DNA of 64,000 nt from Parietichytrium sp. I65-24A. Lineage: Eukaryota > Sar > Bigyra > Thraustochytrida > Thraustochytriidae. The notes beneath the pieces were generated by a model. It saw only the letters and a program-made list of their open reading frames with translations. It ran no database searches and was not told where the DNA came from. The stretch covers positions 124,001 to 188,000 of the forward strand of contig BLSF01000042.1 in the NCBI GenBank assembly GCA_012862575.1. The letters are read 5' to 3'. The first letter of the stretch is position 1. Each line of letters opens with the position of its first letter. This document shows, piece after piece, positions 10,072 through 19,822 of the stretch. Position numbers and translations under genes: made by a program.

Positions 10072-12673
10072 TCATATGAGAGCAGCGAGACAGGCGGACA
10101 AGAAGAAGAGAAGGGCTTCGAACACCCACTTGGGGGCGAAAACGCTCCAAATGAAAAGGTGCGTGCGCATCAGCGCTAAAACTACGGTGGCAACGAGAAT
10201 GCGGAGGGACATCGCAGACTGAAATGCCACAAGTGCTTGTGGACGAAATTGCGGGTGCTTTGCATCGGCCATAGCTTGCATTGCTGTAAAAAATGCGAGG
10301 AGATGACCTGTAAAGGTGATAATGACGGTCAGCAAGCCCACAATCGTCTGGCTGTACTCGGTGAGCCCCGTATATGCTCCGCTGATGTCGATCGTTGCGA
10401 TCACGTGGGAGTTCCCCAGAGCGAAGAAGATGCACTGGCCAAGGATCCAGTGCGACATCAAAGTTTCCAACGCGGAACATTGCCTCTCCAAGCAAAAAGC
10501 GGCTGTCACCTGCGAGAGCAGGAACCCGAGAACAACCGTGACAGTGGAAGACTCCCTGTGCAAAAGCAAGAATAGCATCCCCCACCCGCATGACCTCGCC
10601 GTTCCCGCGAAAGTTGGAAACCCGATCCTTCCCGCAAACGATAAAAGATGCAGAAGCGCCACGCAAAAATAAGTGAGCCTTGCTTCCACGATAGATTCAC
10701 GCGAGCTTATGTTTGTTTTTTGAACCCACAACAACACGGATCCAGCCAAAACGATAATGGAGCTGGGAATTCCAAACTTGAAGTAACTCTGGGCTTCCGC
10801 TTTGTACAGTGAAAACACCGAGAATAGCGAATAGGCTGCGATGGCTGCAGTAACACTCTGCGGATCCGCTATGCCTTCGGGAACTGCAAGGACTGCAGCG
10901 CCTTCGTCAACAAAGTTGGGGTCGCTCAACCCTGCCAGTCTGGCAAAGTTGATGACTTGAAGACGGAAACGAATAACTCTCGTCAATACCATGGCAGTCA
11001 GTCCTAGCCACCACTTGCGCTCGCCAAAAGGAAGCGTTTGGTTGGTTGACCTAATGTCCGAAAGCATAGAACTAACAAGCCAAATGTTGAATAGAAAGAA
11101 CCACACCACGTGCTCATTCTCGATCGCTGACGAGCTCGTCAATGCTAGCTGTAAACAGTCAAAATCTCGTCAACAACTTTGAGCATCATTGTATATCAAT
11201 GCAAATATAAAGAATTGAGAGTCAACCACTTACCACATGCACACAAGGTGCCGCCAAAGGAAAAATGCAGTGAGTTTCCAAGCCACCTCCACGTACAACT
11301 AACGTCGCTAACCGCGCGGCAAAGCCTACAAATACAGCGAGTAATAAAGCGATTGCTAAAACAAGCTGAATGTCTTGCGATGTCCAGGTCACAGTCTCAC
11401 CATCAGAACCAAGCGGCTTGGCAAGAAGTTCGCTGGCTCTCGTGGATAAATGACTCCAATTCGAGTCTACAACTGGTCCAAAGTCGATATGTCTTTCTCT
11501 TAGAAGCAACATCAGCTGCTTTGCGTTCGCCTCTTCTGCAGAACGAAGAAGTGAAGAGTCCGAAGCTTTCGCAAAGGGTTCCTTGATTAATTTTCCGACG
11601 GAGTTCTTTGGTATTCCAACCCCCAACAGCGCTCCAAGTGTCGGCGCCAAGTCTACTTGTGAGACTGTTCCGCGCACCAGCTTTTCTCCAGGTTTGGGAA
11701 TCGTTGCTGATTTTTGGTGCAAATCTCCATCAATGTGCACGAAGAGCAGAAATGCCGAGGACTCTGGCACAGAGGCGCCACCATGGTTCCCTACTTTATT
11801 CATGCCGTGATCACTTAGAAGCACCAACAGGGTCGGCAATGGTTTGCCATCTGGACCACACGGAGATTTGACGGAATCTTTGCTGCATGATCGCTTTGCT
11901 TGTTGAGCCTGTAGCCCACCATAAATGGTCTCGAAGATCCTGTCCATCTCTTCGAGCTTCATATCCAACAAGGGCGAATCTGGGCCAAATTGATGCCCGA
12001 TGTGGTCGAGTCCAAGGTAGTGCAACACAACGACATCCCAGGCCCTGGATAGCGGGTGAGACATTTCTGGATCAAAGTCCTCTGCAAGATGCCGCGTAAT
12101 GTTGTCATCGACTTCGGTGTAGTCCTTTGTGAAGAAGCTGCTCGTCCCATCCGAGCGCTTAAACTGCGATGGAAAGAGTTTAAGCCATGTCTCGTCGCCA
12201 TAAAGCACGAGTCGTTTGCCAGCTCTGCTAAGCCGATCCACCAAGTTATCCTCCTGTAGACTCTTTGAGTCCAAGTTGTTCATGACATCAATGAACCTCG
12301 GCACCCCCCCGGTCATAATAGCTTTAATTCTCGGCATGGTGACTGTCGGTGTGTTTGCGATAGCTACGAAAGCAGACGCAATATCGGGCCGCGACAAAGC
12401 CAGCGACCTTACAAAGCGCATGTCCTCTCTCTCCGTGACAAAATCTTCCCGCATCGCGTCCACCAGCATGAAAACCAGCCTTCCATAGACTGGTGTAGGT
12501 TGCGCAGTGTCAACATTTTCGTGTCCGGCCGCGTCGTGAAAGCTGTTATCCCCGCCATCTTCGCGCCAGCCAAATAAGCTTCCCAACCCAATTTCTAGCT
12601 CGAGCACCACAGCCGCCGCCCACAAAACAGCAAAAGCTTGCGCAATTTGCACTATCACAGCCGACGGTTTCAT
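10072..12673 (-). CDS. PIGG: GPI ethanolamine phosphate transferase 2 (PIG-G/Gpi7), one intron
   Basis: Two frames join through one intron. Exon 1 is 12673-11234 (480 codons, ATG start) and exon 2 is 11148-10072. The 85-bp intron 11233-11149 has donor GTAAGT and acceptor TTTACAG in phase 0, giving 838 residues. The N-terminus has a membrane anchor, then a luminal alkaline-phosphatase/sulfatase-like domain. Visible family motifs are LVFMLVDAMREDFV, TPTVTMPRIKAIMTGG (metal site and catalytic Thr), YGDETWLKLFP and VVLHYLGLDHIGHQFGP. The order and wording match PIG-G rather than PIG-N or PIG-O. Exon 2 encodes the multi-pass membrane part. The enzyme adds ethanolamine phosphate to the second mannose of the GPI anchor in the ER. 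Without the intron the frame stops after VSG, so an uninterrupted reading would report two truncated genes. Confidence 0.93.
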
Positions 12674-13777
12674 CTCGGCATCAAAGCTCGTCTCTCAGAG
12701 GCTCTCTCTCTGTCTCCAGATTTTCAAGTATCTGATTTCTGTACTCGAGTCGTCAAGCTCAATCGCCGCGTTTTATGATGTTTTATAGCACGAATCTGCT
12801 GCGCTTTCCGAGTCGAACTTCTTCTGAATGATTTGAATGAAACGAACCAGCTTTCCCTTGTATGCTTTCCCTGCTTCAAGTCAACGAGGGCTCGCCAAGT
12901 CGGCAAACATCTGTCGCAGGAGCGCCGTAATGTTAAAGATTAATCAAAGAGATCTCAACCTGCGTTTTCTTCCGAGGCTTTATACGTGCATGCAGTACAG
13001 GAATCGGTGTCGAGGACATGTACTCGCGTACTCCCACATACGCGTTCCCACATACACCCATCTTGATCCTAAAACACCTAAAACAAAGAAATTACACCTG
13101 TTCGCTCAAGGAACTGTTCACGAGTTCACGAGCGCTTCACTAGAACCAGACCAGGAATCCCTACCAGATCCTACCAACGGTAGTAACAACTGCTATGGTT
13201 TCATCAGACGATTCCCTAATCGCTCACTTGACTAATTTTAAAAAAAAATCATGGACGGGGTACTTAGTATACTCAGTATGCTCAGTGTACTCAGTGTACT
13301 CAGTACAGGGGGTACGCGGGGACGGTAGTTAGAATAAGAAGTAGCAATCAGTTAAGCTGTCTTGATTGTCCGCGTAGGTTTGTTAGACGCAGCGCTCTTG
13401 CACTCACAATTTCGTTTGCAACGGTTGTGCTTTTGCAGAATTCAGGTAGAGGATTGGAGGTAAGTGTTGCGCGATAGATAGATAGGTAGACAGACAGACA
13501 GACCTTTACTTTAGAAATCAGGTTCAACCTCACGCGTCCCAAATTGTCGTAATGTATGTCTCATCCACAGGAAGCTCTCGAGTACGGATTGAAGGTTTGG
13601 AGCGTTGGAGAATTGGAAGATTGCGAGCGGGTAGTGGGACTATCCAACAGGTTCGTGGACCTCTCGTCGAGATTTTCTGGAGTCGGTCGACGGCATATTG
13701 GTGCATTTGGCGACTAGGTGCTCTTCGGATATCAATACTTGCGGGAGCGATTTTTAAAGCTCAGGAAGCTCGGGAAC
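12674..13777. other. Divergent intergenic region
   Basis: This is the shared upstream region of PIGG (minus) and the cation exchanger (plus). It carries a TACTCAGT tandem array at about 13262-13308 and a GATA/GACA short repeat near 13475-13502. An open frame precedes the exchanger ATG without its own ATG, so transcribed 5' leader is likely from about 13550. No further gene is seen. Confidence 0.55.
13262..13308. repeat. Tandem TACTCAGTR repeats
   Basis: Five or so imperfect 9-10 bp units (TACTTAGTA, TACTCAGTA, TGCTCAGTG, TACTCAGTG, TACTCAGTA) follow each other. Confidence 0.8.
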
Positions 13778-15685
13778 ATGGGTGAAGTGCTGAGCAAGGC
13801 GTTTGTGCCACTGCACAGCCTGCCAGGGCTGTACGATCTGCCAGATGAATGCCTTGAGCCTTCATTTAACCCGGAAGAACATCTCCGACCGACATTGGGC
13901 GGCATAATCCAACTGCTGTTCCTAGCGAGTGCGTATGGATTGGTCCTGTTTCAGGCGAGCAACATGATCGCTGACGGCAGTGAGCTCCTGCTTCTGATCC
14001 CGCAGATAGCGCCTGTCGTAGGCAGTGTGGTGATCCCGATTCTTGGGGCGGTGCCTGACGGTGCTGTGGTGCTGTTTTCCGGCCTGGGAGATCGCGCGAA
14101 AGCTCAGGAGCAGCTTTCTGTTGGCGTGGGGGCACTTGCGGGATCGACAATCATGCTTCTCACGGTGCCATGGTTTCTCTCCGTGCTGGCAGGGCGCGTG
14201 AGCGTGGACGAAAGCGGACACTGTACTTATACGCGCCCAAGCCGCTCGGGCAAAAATTGGAAGAAACTGTCCAAAGAGGACGCCTTGCTTTCGACAGGTG
14301 TGGAGCCGGATCATGACGCAATGCGGGCTGGCGCAAAAGTGATGGCAATCACCGCGTTATCTTATGTCATTATCCAGGGAGCAGCATCTGTGTTGGAAGC
14401 AGAGGACGTTTCAGGCGGAGAGCTAGCCGATGATGAAAAGGCATTTGCTCTCTCCGGTCTTATCCTCTGCACGGTACTCTTTGTCTGGTACATTGTGTCT
14501 CAGCTTCGCAGCGCCAAGGATGACAAGGTGCTCCAGGACGTCATTGACAGAAAGCGAGAGGCTGCATTGAAGAATGGAATGCTTAGTCTGCAAGGAGCAT
14601 TTTTTGACGCTTTGAACAAGTACGACAACGAAAGCGTCGACTCTCAGCTATTGGGAGCAAGTCGAAAAGAGCGGTTTGAGGTGGTTGTCCGTAAATTTTT
14701 CCAGCAGTACGACGTCAACAAGGATGACACCATTGACAGGCACGAGCTCAAGCTACTGTTGGCGGATCTGCACATCCCTCGCTCTGATGAAGCCATCGAG
14801 CACTTTGTGAAGGAAATGGACTCTGACGGCGATCAGTTCATTCATTTTAACGAGTTTGTGGACTGCATGCTGCGGATCATTCGCTCCTCTCGGTCCCAGA
14901 GTGGCATGTCTGAGCGAAGCCCGTCTTATGGCACCATGGACAGCTTTGGGGCAGGATCACGCACAGGTCCTGATCGCATTGAGCAGTTGATGCATCATCA
15001 TGACAGGGGCAACGGTCAAGTGCGCGAAGAAATTGAGAGACAGCAGCAAGAGCTACAGCGGGTTATGGACGGCAGTGACTTGAATGAGCAGAATTCTGCC
15101 GCCGAGATCACCTCCGAAGCTGCGGAGGGCGCTGCCGACGAAGAAGCAGAGGAGGAAGAAGACATGCCGGAGGATTTGGCAGATCTACCCCCAGATGCAC
15201 AGAGACGAAGGGTTCTGCTCCGCTCCCTGCGGCTCATGTTGACTGGAACCGTATTGGTGTTACTCTTTAGTGATCCGATGGTGGATGTCATGAGTGAGAT
15301 CGGCAGCGTGCTGGGAATCAGTTCTTTCTACATCTCGTTCATCCTTGCGCCGCTCGCGTCAAATGCGTCGGAGCTGATTGCATCTTTCAGTTATGCCAAG
15401 AAGAAGACGACCAAGACGATCACGATCAGTCTGACTTCTCTCACCGGCGCGGCGATCATGAACAACACATTTTGCTTGGCAATTTTCCTCGCCCTCGTTT
15501 ACTTTCGCAATTTGGCCTGGAAGTTCAGTGCGGAGACCATCTCGATTTTGTTTGTGGAAGCTTGCATGACTTGGGTAGCTACGAGGCGTGTCCAGACCAT
15601 GAAGCTTGCTATTTTCGTCGTATCCCTGTTTCCAATTTCCTTGGTGATCGTTTACATACTCGAGAATGTGTTTCACTTGGATTGA
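13778..15685 (+). CDS. EF-hand Na+/Ca2+-exchanger-like membrane antiporter
   Basis: The protein is 635 residues from the ATG at 13778; the frame is open for 20 codons upstream but from a non-ATG codon. It has the two-half layout of the cation/Ca2+ exchanger superfamily. The first half holds the alpha-1 repeat, with GSELLLLIPQIAPVVGS and then GAVPDGAVVLFSGL. The second holds alpha-2, with SNASELIASFSYAKKKT and then TGAAIMNNTFCLAIF. Between them is a large soluble loop with two canonical EF-hand loops, DVNKDDTIDRHE at residue 312 and DSDGDQFIHFNE at 348, then an acidic stretch. About ten hydrophobic segments are visible. This resembles plant NCL/EF-CAX proteins, which move Ca2+ against Na+ or H+ across vacuolar or other membranes and sense Ca2+ through the loop. 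Ion specificity cannot be read from sequence. Confidence 0.9.
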   Translation: MGEVLSKAFVPLHSLPGLYDLPDECLEPSFNPEEHLRPTLGGIIQLLFLASAYGLVLFQASNMIADGSELLLLIPQIAPVVGSVVIPILGAVPDGAVVLFSGLGDRAKAQEQLSVGVGALAGSTIMLLTVPWFLSVLAGRVSVDESGHCTYTRPSRSGKNWKKLSKEDALLSTGVEPDHDAMRAGAKVMAITALSYVIIQGAASVLEAEDVSGGELADDEKAFALSGLILCTVLFVWYIVSQLRSAKDDKVLQDVIDRKREAALKNGMLSLQGAFFDALNKYDNESVDSQLLGASRKERFEVVVRKFFQQYDVNKDDTIDRHELKLLLADLHIPRSDEAIEHFVKEMDSDGDQFIHFNEFVDCMLRIIRSSRSQSGMSERSPSYGTMDSFGAGSRTGPDRIEQLMHHHDRGNGQVREEIERQQQELQRVMDGSDLNEQNSAAEITSEAAEGAADEEAEEEEDMPEDLADLPPDAQRRRVLLRSLRLMLTGTVLVLLFSDPMVDVMSEIGSVLGISSFYISFILAPLASNASELIASFSYAKKKTTKTITISLTSLTGAAIMNNTFCLAIFLALVYFRNLAWKFSAETISILFVEACMTWVATRRVQTMKLAIFVVSLFPISLVIVYILENVFHLD

Positions 15686-17564
15686 GAGGGGGTTGGGAAT
15701 AGAGAAGACACGCAGCCCGGCAGCCAATGTCTGGAAGGTTCTATTTTCTGTTGCTATTCTGGTGTGAGAGACGCCATATATCTATCTATATAACGTGCAT
15801 CCGCCAAACGTTCACGTTCATGCGAGTTGGGTTCTCGCAGTTTCGTCCGAAAGGTGTTCTTTGGAACTTGATCTCACGTGTCAAGAAATAATAAAATGCA
15901 GGAATAAAGAGATGAGATTTGCCTGTTGTGTACTTTACAACCTGTCCTTCCCTAAACCGCTCGTCTCATCCGCCGAGCACAAACGCTGCTTTCCAAGCCA
16001 AACTCCTTTGCCGCACGCACTCAAAAACGTTTCACAAAACGATTCGAGAAGCAGCCAATTCATGCCGTCTATGTGCTCACGCGTGGCAGGGTGGGCATAT
16101 TTTGAGGACAAGCGCTGCGTCCGCTATCAACGTGGCTCTCATGCGTCTGGAGGCGGCTATTTATAGACTAGTGTTTTATACCCGCACCTTCAAGGTTGAA
16201 AGCTGAACCCTTCTGTCGTGATACGGGACTCGAGGTGTCCAATCCTTTTTCCACTGCCGAATGTGTCTTTTTTGTGTCTTGCAGGACAGAGAAGCGCCTA
16301 GAGTCCAACGTCCCATTCACTCTCAACTTCCATTCGTTTTCCATTCATCTTCAATTGAGAGATTGATTTGATTTTGAACGAAGGATGAAGAAATTTCTGA
16401 TCAGGTTTTCACACCTGAATTATTATTTATAATTTCTGAATCATTGTTTCCTGTTCTCACTAGACGTTTCGGCTAGTTCCTCTAACGTCGCACATTTTTC
16501 TTTTTCTGTTCCACTCTCGCCCTCTCACAGAGTTCTCCAATGGGTAGGAGGAGGTCTATTAGCCTTACCTTTCTTTCTAATCATTAGGTTAGCACAATAT
16601 GGAAAAATACCTCCCCTCTTGCTAAATCTGCGGCTGAAACTGCTATAAGGTTTAGGCCATTACGCCTACACCACCTTCAGCAGAAACTACTTGTTCTATA
16701 GTAAACAGTATGGCATTTCCACACGCGACCCACTTCTAGTCCCCCTCCTCCAGACCTTATAAATTGTACTAGTGGCCGCATATCGAAAAGGTCTCTTGAC
16801 AGTAGGTATCCGTAGGCAGGAACTAGTCCTGAGTACAGCTGTCGATGCCATACTTTTATGTTGGTCAAAATTTCTTCTTCCAAATTGACTAGCACTTACT
16901 ACTCGTTTAATTACAGAATCTGTGCGTACTAGTAAATGAATAATGCGAACTACTCGCGCAAGGCGGTAAGTATCATTAGTGGCGACATAAAGTATCAATT
17001 ACTGCTTAAGCGACTAGCTCCGAGATAGCGAAATGGATAGTGGTCATGTGAATTGGAGTAGTAGAATACTACCTCCTGGGAGTCCTGAGAGGACAGATGC
17101 AAAAGACAAACCATAACAAACAACAACATCAACAACAACAAACAACAACAAACACAACAAACAACAACAAAAAACAACAAGAACAAGAACAAGAACGAGG
17201 TCGCCAAGTTGGACTTCGTCATCGGCGTCAAAAGGTCTGAGTTATCGGCGTCATCGGCGTCGAAAGGCGAGTGAGCGAGAGGCGAACAAGCGAAAACGTG
17301 CGGAGAGGGCGGTGTTTGGTGTGAACGGTTTTACTCTTTGCGAGTTCGAGGGAGGTTGTGAGAAGAGGACCTTCAGTGCGAGTCAAGGTTCGCGAAGGCC
17401 GGGGAGTCAGTTGACCCAAGCGGATTGGACATGGGCAAGGTTTGAGCTACACTTGTATGGATGTAGCTCGAGTTTCGAGTTTCGAGATCGAACGATTAAT
17501 TGTTGATCCGCGAAATACAGACTAAGCAGAGAGGCAGATAAGATCTGCAGATCTCTCCTTCGAG
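15686..17564. other. Intergenic region between exchanger and TBC genes
   Basis: No supported gene. A minus-strand frame of about 60 codons ending at 15935 looks somewhat protein-like (for example HPATREHIDGMNWLLLES) but has no convincing start; a TATAAA-type element lies upstream near 16155-16185. The right end contains an AAC-rich simple repeat. Confidence 0.5.
17112..17197. repeat. (AAC)n-type simple repeat
   Basis: About 85 bp of imperfect AACAAC/AACAAA units, ending in AAGAAC units, lie 370 bp upstream of the TBC gene. Confidence 0.85.
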
Positions 17565-19391
17565 ATGGTAGTGGGAAGAAACGCGGGCGATCATGATAAA
17601 CTTGCTCCGAAAAACTCCCGTGCTGAGAGAACAGCTTTAGATGACATGGATCTCTGCGCAAAACAAAGGAGCTCGAGCTTTGTGGAAAGGGCTGAGTTCG
17701 GCAACGCAGATGATGACGACGCCAAGGTTATACTTGCGCGAAAGAACTCACACGCGGAGAGGGAAGGCCAAGAACCTTGCGAGAAACAGAAGAACTCGTG
17801 TCGCGTGGATAAAGGCGAAATGGGGAGAGGTGGCGTTACCGATGTTATGTCCGGAATGGCAAGTACGCACGAAGAGGAGCAAAAGGACGTGCAGGGGGAT
17901 GATGATGGCGACGCTGCCTCGGCGGGGCTTCAAGAGCGCGAGGAAGACGGCTTTCTTGTACTTGAGGTCTCAGCAGAAGAGGCTGAAGCAGCATCAGCCG
18001 AATCTGAGGACGCCTTGAGTTTGCCGAGTCTGGCAAGCAGCGATGTCGGAAGTGGAAGCAGAGTTAGCGGAGGAAGCAAAATGCTTGGTTATGTGTTCTC
18101 TCTATGGGGAAGTAAAAGTAAATCCTCAATTGTTTCAGATGCCAAGTCTCCACTGCAGACACCACTCGAATCACTCGAGAGCCTTGACAGAGGAGCTGAC
18201 AGTGACTTTGGGTGCGGGGAAGAGCCTATGTCGGAGCCCGCAAAGAAGAGTAAATCATTTTTCTCCTTCTCCGCGGCGCTTCCGAGGTTTAGCCTTCGTA
18301 AGAGCGCAACTGACAATTCGGCGAAGACTTCAGAGTTTGCTTCTCGAAGACTTGTTCCGGCGACGCGCTCAGAGTGCAATCGAATATCTTATGAGTGGTT
18401 TGAAACAAGGGACGAAGGTCGGTGCACAAATTGGAGCAAAAAAATGGATCTCTATTGTAGCATGAGGTCTGCGCTGGGCGAGCTGGACGGGCTGTTTGGA
18501 AGCCCCCCAGTTCGCCAGAGGCAAGTTTGTGAGGAAATAGAGGAAGAGAAGGATTCAAGCGATGGTGTGAAGAGTTCCGACGAGGATTCCGACGAGCAAA
18601 GCGTTTTGAACGAAGAAAGCTCCTCAAGGTGTGACAATGTCTGCAGCTGCGAGTCACCCGATGAAACGTTTGATGCGTCTTCTCAACCGGCACTCTCTGC
18701 AGACCGCCGCAGCTCGCTAGCTGAAGTTGCTCGAGTGGAAATTGAGTGTGACATTCCGCGGACATATGCCGGGTTACCATTCTTCAAAGAACCAGGAACC
18801 AGAGACCGTCTGTACAGACTGGTAACGCAGGTGACGAAGCGCTACACGGATATCCATTATGTCCCAGGCATGAACTATGTTCTCGCGCAGCTCATGCTGC
18901 ACAGCTATAGCGATGAGCAGGCATACGTGTTTTTTTGCAGGATGATGGAGGAAAAGGTCTTTAATTTACACGCGCTTTATCGGGATGGGTTCCCGCTTCT
19001 GGAGCGCTCTCTGAACGTTTTCTCTGCTCTTTTGAATGACCACAACCCGGCTTTTGCCAGCTACATGGACGTGCTTGGATTGAGTCTCATGGACTTCTCA
19101 GTGGATTGGTTTTTGACGATGTTCGCCTACTCAATGCCATTCGAGTGCCTTGTTGGCGTATGGGACTACTTTTTCGAGTCAGGATGGCAGGCGATTTTTC
19201 GCGTTGGGATGGTGCTGCTAAACGATGTAAGCCATGCATTGACCGCTGACGGGTGCCAATCGACAGGCGCGGCTTTGAGCACCTTGCGAAGCGCACCTAT
19301 GTTCCCGCCTCCAAACCTGCTTGAATCTGCGCGAGACCTCCATTTGACTTCTAAACAACTTTCTCTTATCAACACTGTGACATGTGTATAA
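17565..19391 (+). CDS. TBC-domain (Rab-GAP-like) protein lacking the Gln finger
   Basis: The protein is 608 residues from an ATG at 17565. The first 380 residues are Ser/Glu/Asp-rich and probably disordered. The TBC domain follows: IECDIPRTY at residue 393 is the arginine-finger motif (IxxDxxRT), and the later helices are recognisable (AYVFFCRMMEEKVFNLHALY, then LSLMDFSVDWFLTMFAYSMP and VWDYFFESGWQAIFRVGMVLL). The second catalytic motif, normally YxQGM, reads YVPGM at residue 432, so Pro replaces the glutamine that acts in trans on Rab GTP. Some TBC proteins without this residue work as effectors or scaffolds, or use another mechanism. The usual N-terminal TBC helices are weak or replaced by the acidic insertion near 320-390. 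The target Rab cannot be told from sequence. Confidence 0.88.
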   Translation: MVVGRNAGDHDKLAPKNSRAERTALDDMDLCAKQRSSSFVERAEFGNADDDDAKVILARKNSHAEREGQEPCEKQKNSCRVDKGEMGRGGVTDVMSGMASTHEEEQKDVQGDDDGDAASAGLQEREEDGFLVLEVSAEEAEAASAESEDALSLPSLASSDVGSGSRVSGGSKMLGYVFSLWGSKSKSSIVSDAKSPLQTPLESLESLDRGADSDFGCGEEPMSEPAKKSKSFFSFSAALPRFSLRKSATDNSAKTSEFASRRLVPATRSECNRISYEWFETRDEGRCTNWSKKMDLYCSMRSALGELDGLFGSPPVRQRQVCEEIEEEKDSSDGVKSSDEDSDEQSVLNEESSSRCDNVCSCESPDETFDASSQPALSADRRSSLAEVARVEIECDIPRTYAGLPFFKEPGTRDRLYRLVTQVTKRYTDIHYVPGMNYVLAQLMLHSYSDEQAYVFFCRMMEEKVFNLHALYRDGFPLLERSLNVFSALLNDHNPAFASYMDVLGLSLMDFSVDWFLTMFAYSMPFECLVGVWDYFFESGWQAIFRVGMVLLNDVSHALTADGCQSTGAALSTLRSAPMFPPPNLLESARDLHLTSKQLSLINTVTCV

Positions 19392-19410
19392 TAAAAATCT
19401 GTCTTTACTG

Positions 19411-19804
19411 TTAGCCACAATCATTGAGCTTCATTTTTCGCCCCAAGCATGTCACAAGTGCGGTACGATACTCGAAATGATCTTTGCAGCGAAACTGGAG
19501 CAATTCTTCAAGCTGGCGAGAGCTCCAATTGACCCCAATGCAACTTTGCATTGTCGAGTACCGTGATGGTTCCCACGCTCCCGAAATCGTGAAAAAGACA
19601 ACACCATGCAGCTGAAATAGCCCCTTGATAACTTTCCACCTTGGATGCTCTTTGTTGTCGTGGTACCATGCAAGACGAGTCTGAAGAGAGCAATTTTTTG
19701 GTCTCACGTTAGCTCTAGAGTTTCACGACAATTTCTTTTTAAAAGCTGTTAAGCAAAATAATACTCACCCTCGTGGTCTCGTGAACGATTGCGGAAGTTT
19801 GCTT
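19411..19804 (-). CDS. Possible terminal exons of an unidentified spliced gene
   Basis: A minus-strand frame ending in TAA at 19411 gives 89 protein-like residues (TRLAWYHDNKEHPRW to the end KMKLNDCG). It begins right after a strong acceptor (CTCTCTTCAG, boundary 19680/19681). A GTGAGT donor 88 bp upstream (first base 19768) allows a preceding phase-0 exon from about 19804 to 19769. The intron size matches the two genes spliced with confidence here. I cannot find the earlier exons: the next upstream DNA is the 3' end of the Cys-rich gene on the same strand. It may be a gene remnant truncated by that duplication, or an alternative 3' end. No family recognised. Confidence 0.3.
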
Positions 19805-19822
19805 TCATAGAATTCGTTTTCA

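Noticed and set aside
13718-13777. Twenty extra codons upstream of the exchanger ATG
   Set aside because: They begin with GTG; the ATG at 13778 gives a normal N-terminus. The same reasoning was used for the other genes whose frame extends upstream of the first ATG.
15935-16118. Minus-strand frame of about 60 codons with protein-like look
   Set aside because: It has no ATG near its start, no convincing splice acceptor and no recognisable family; a nearby TATA-like element belongs to a different frame that stops after 21 codons.
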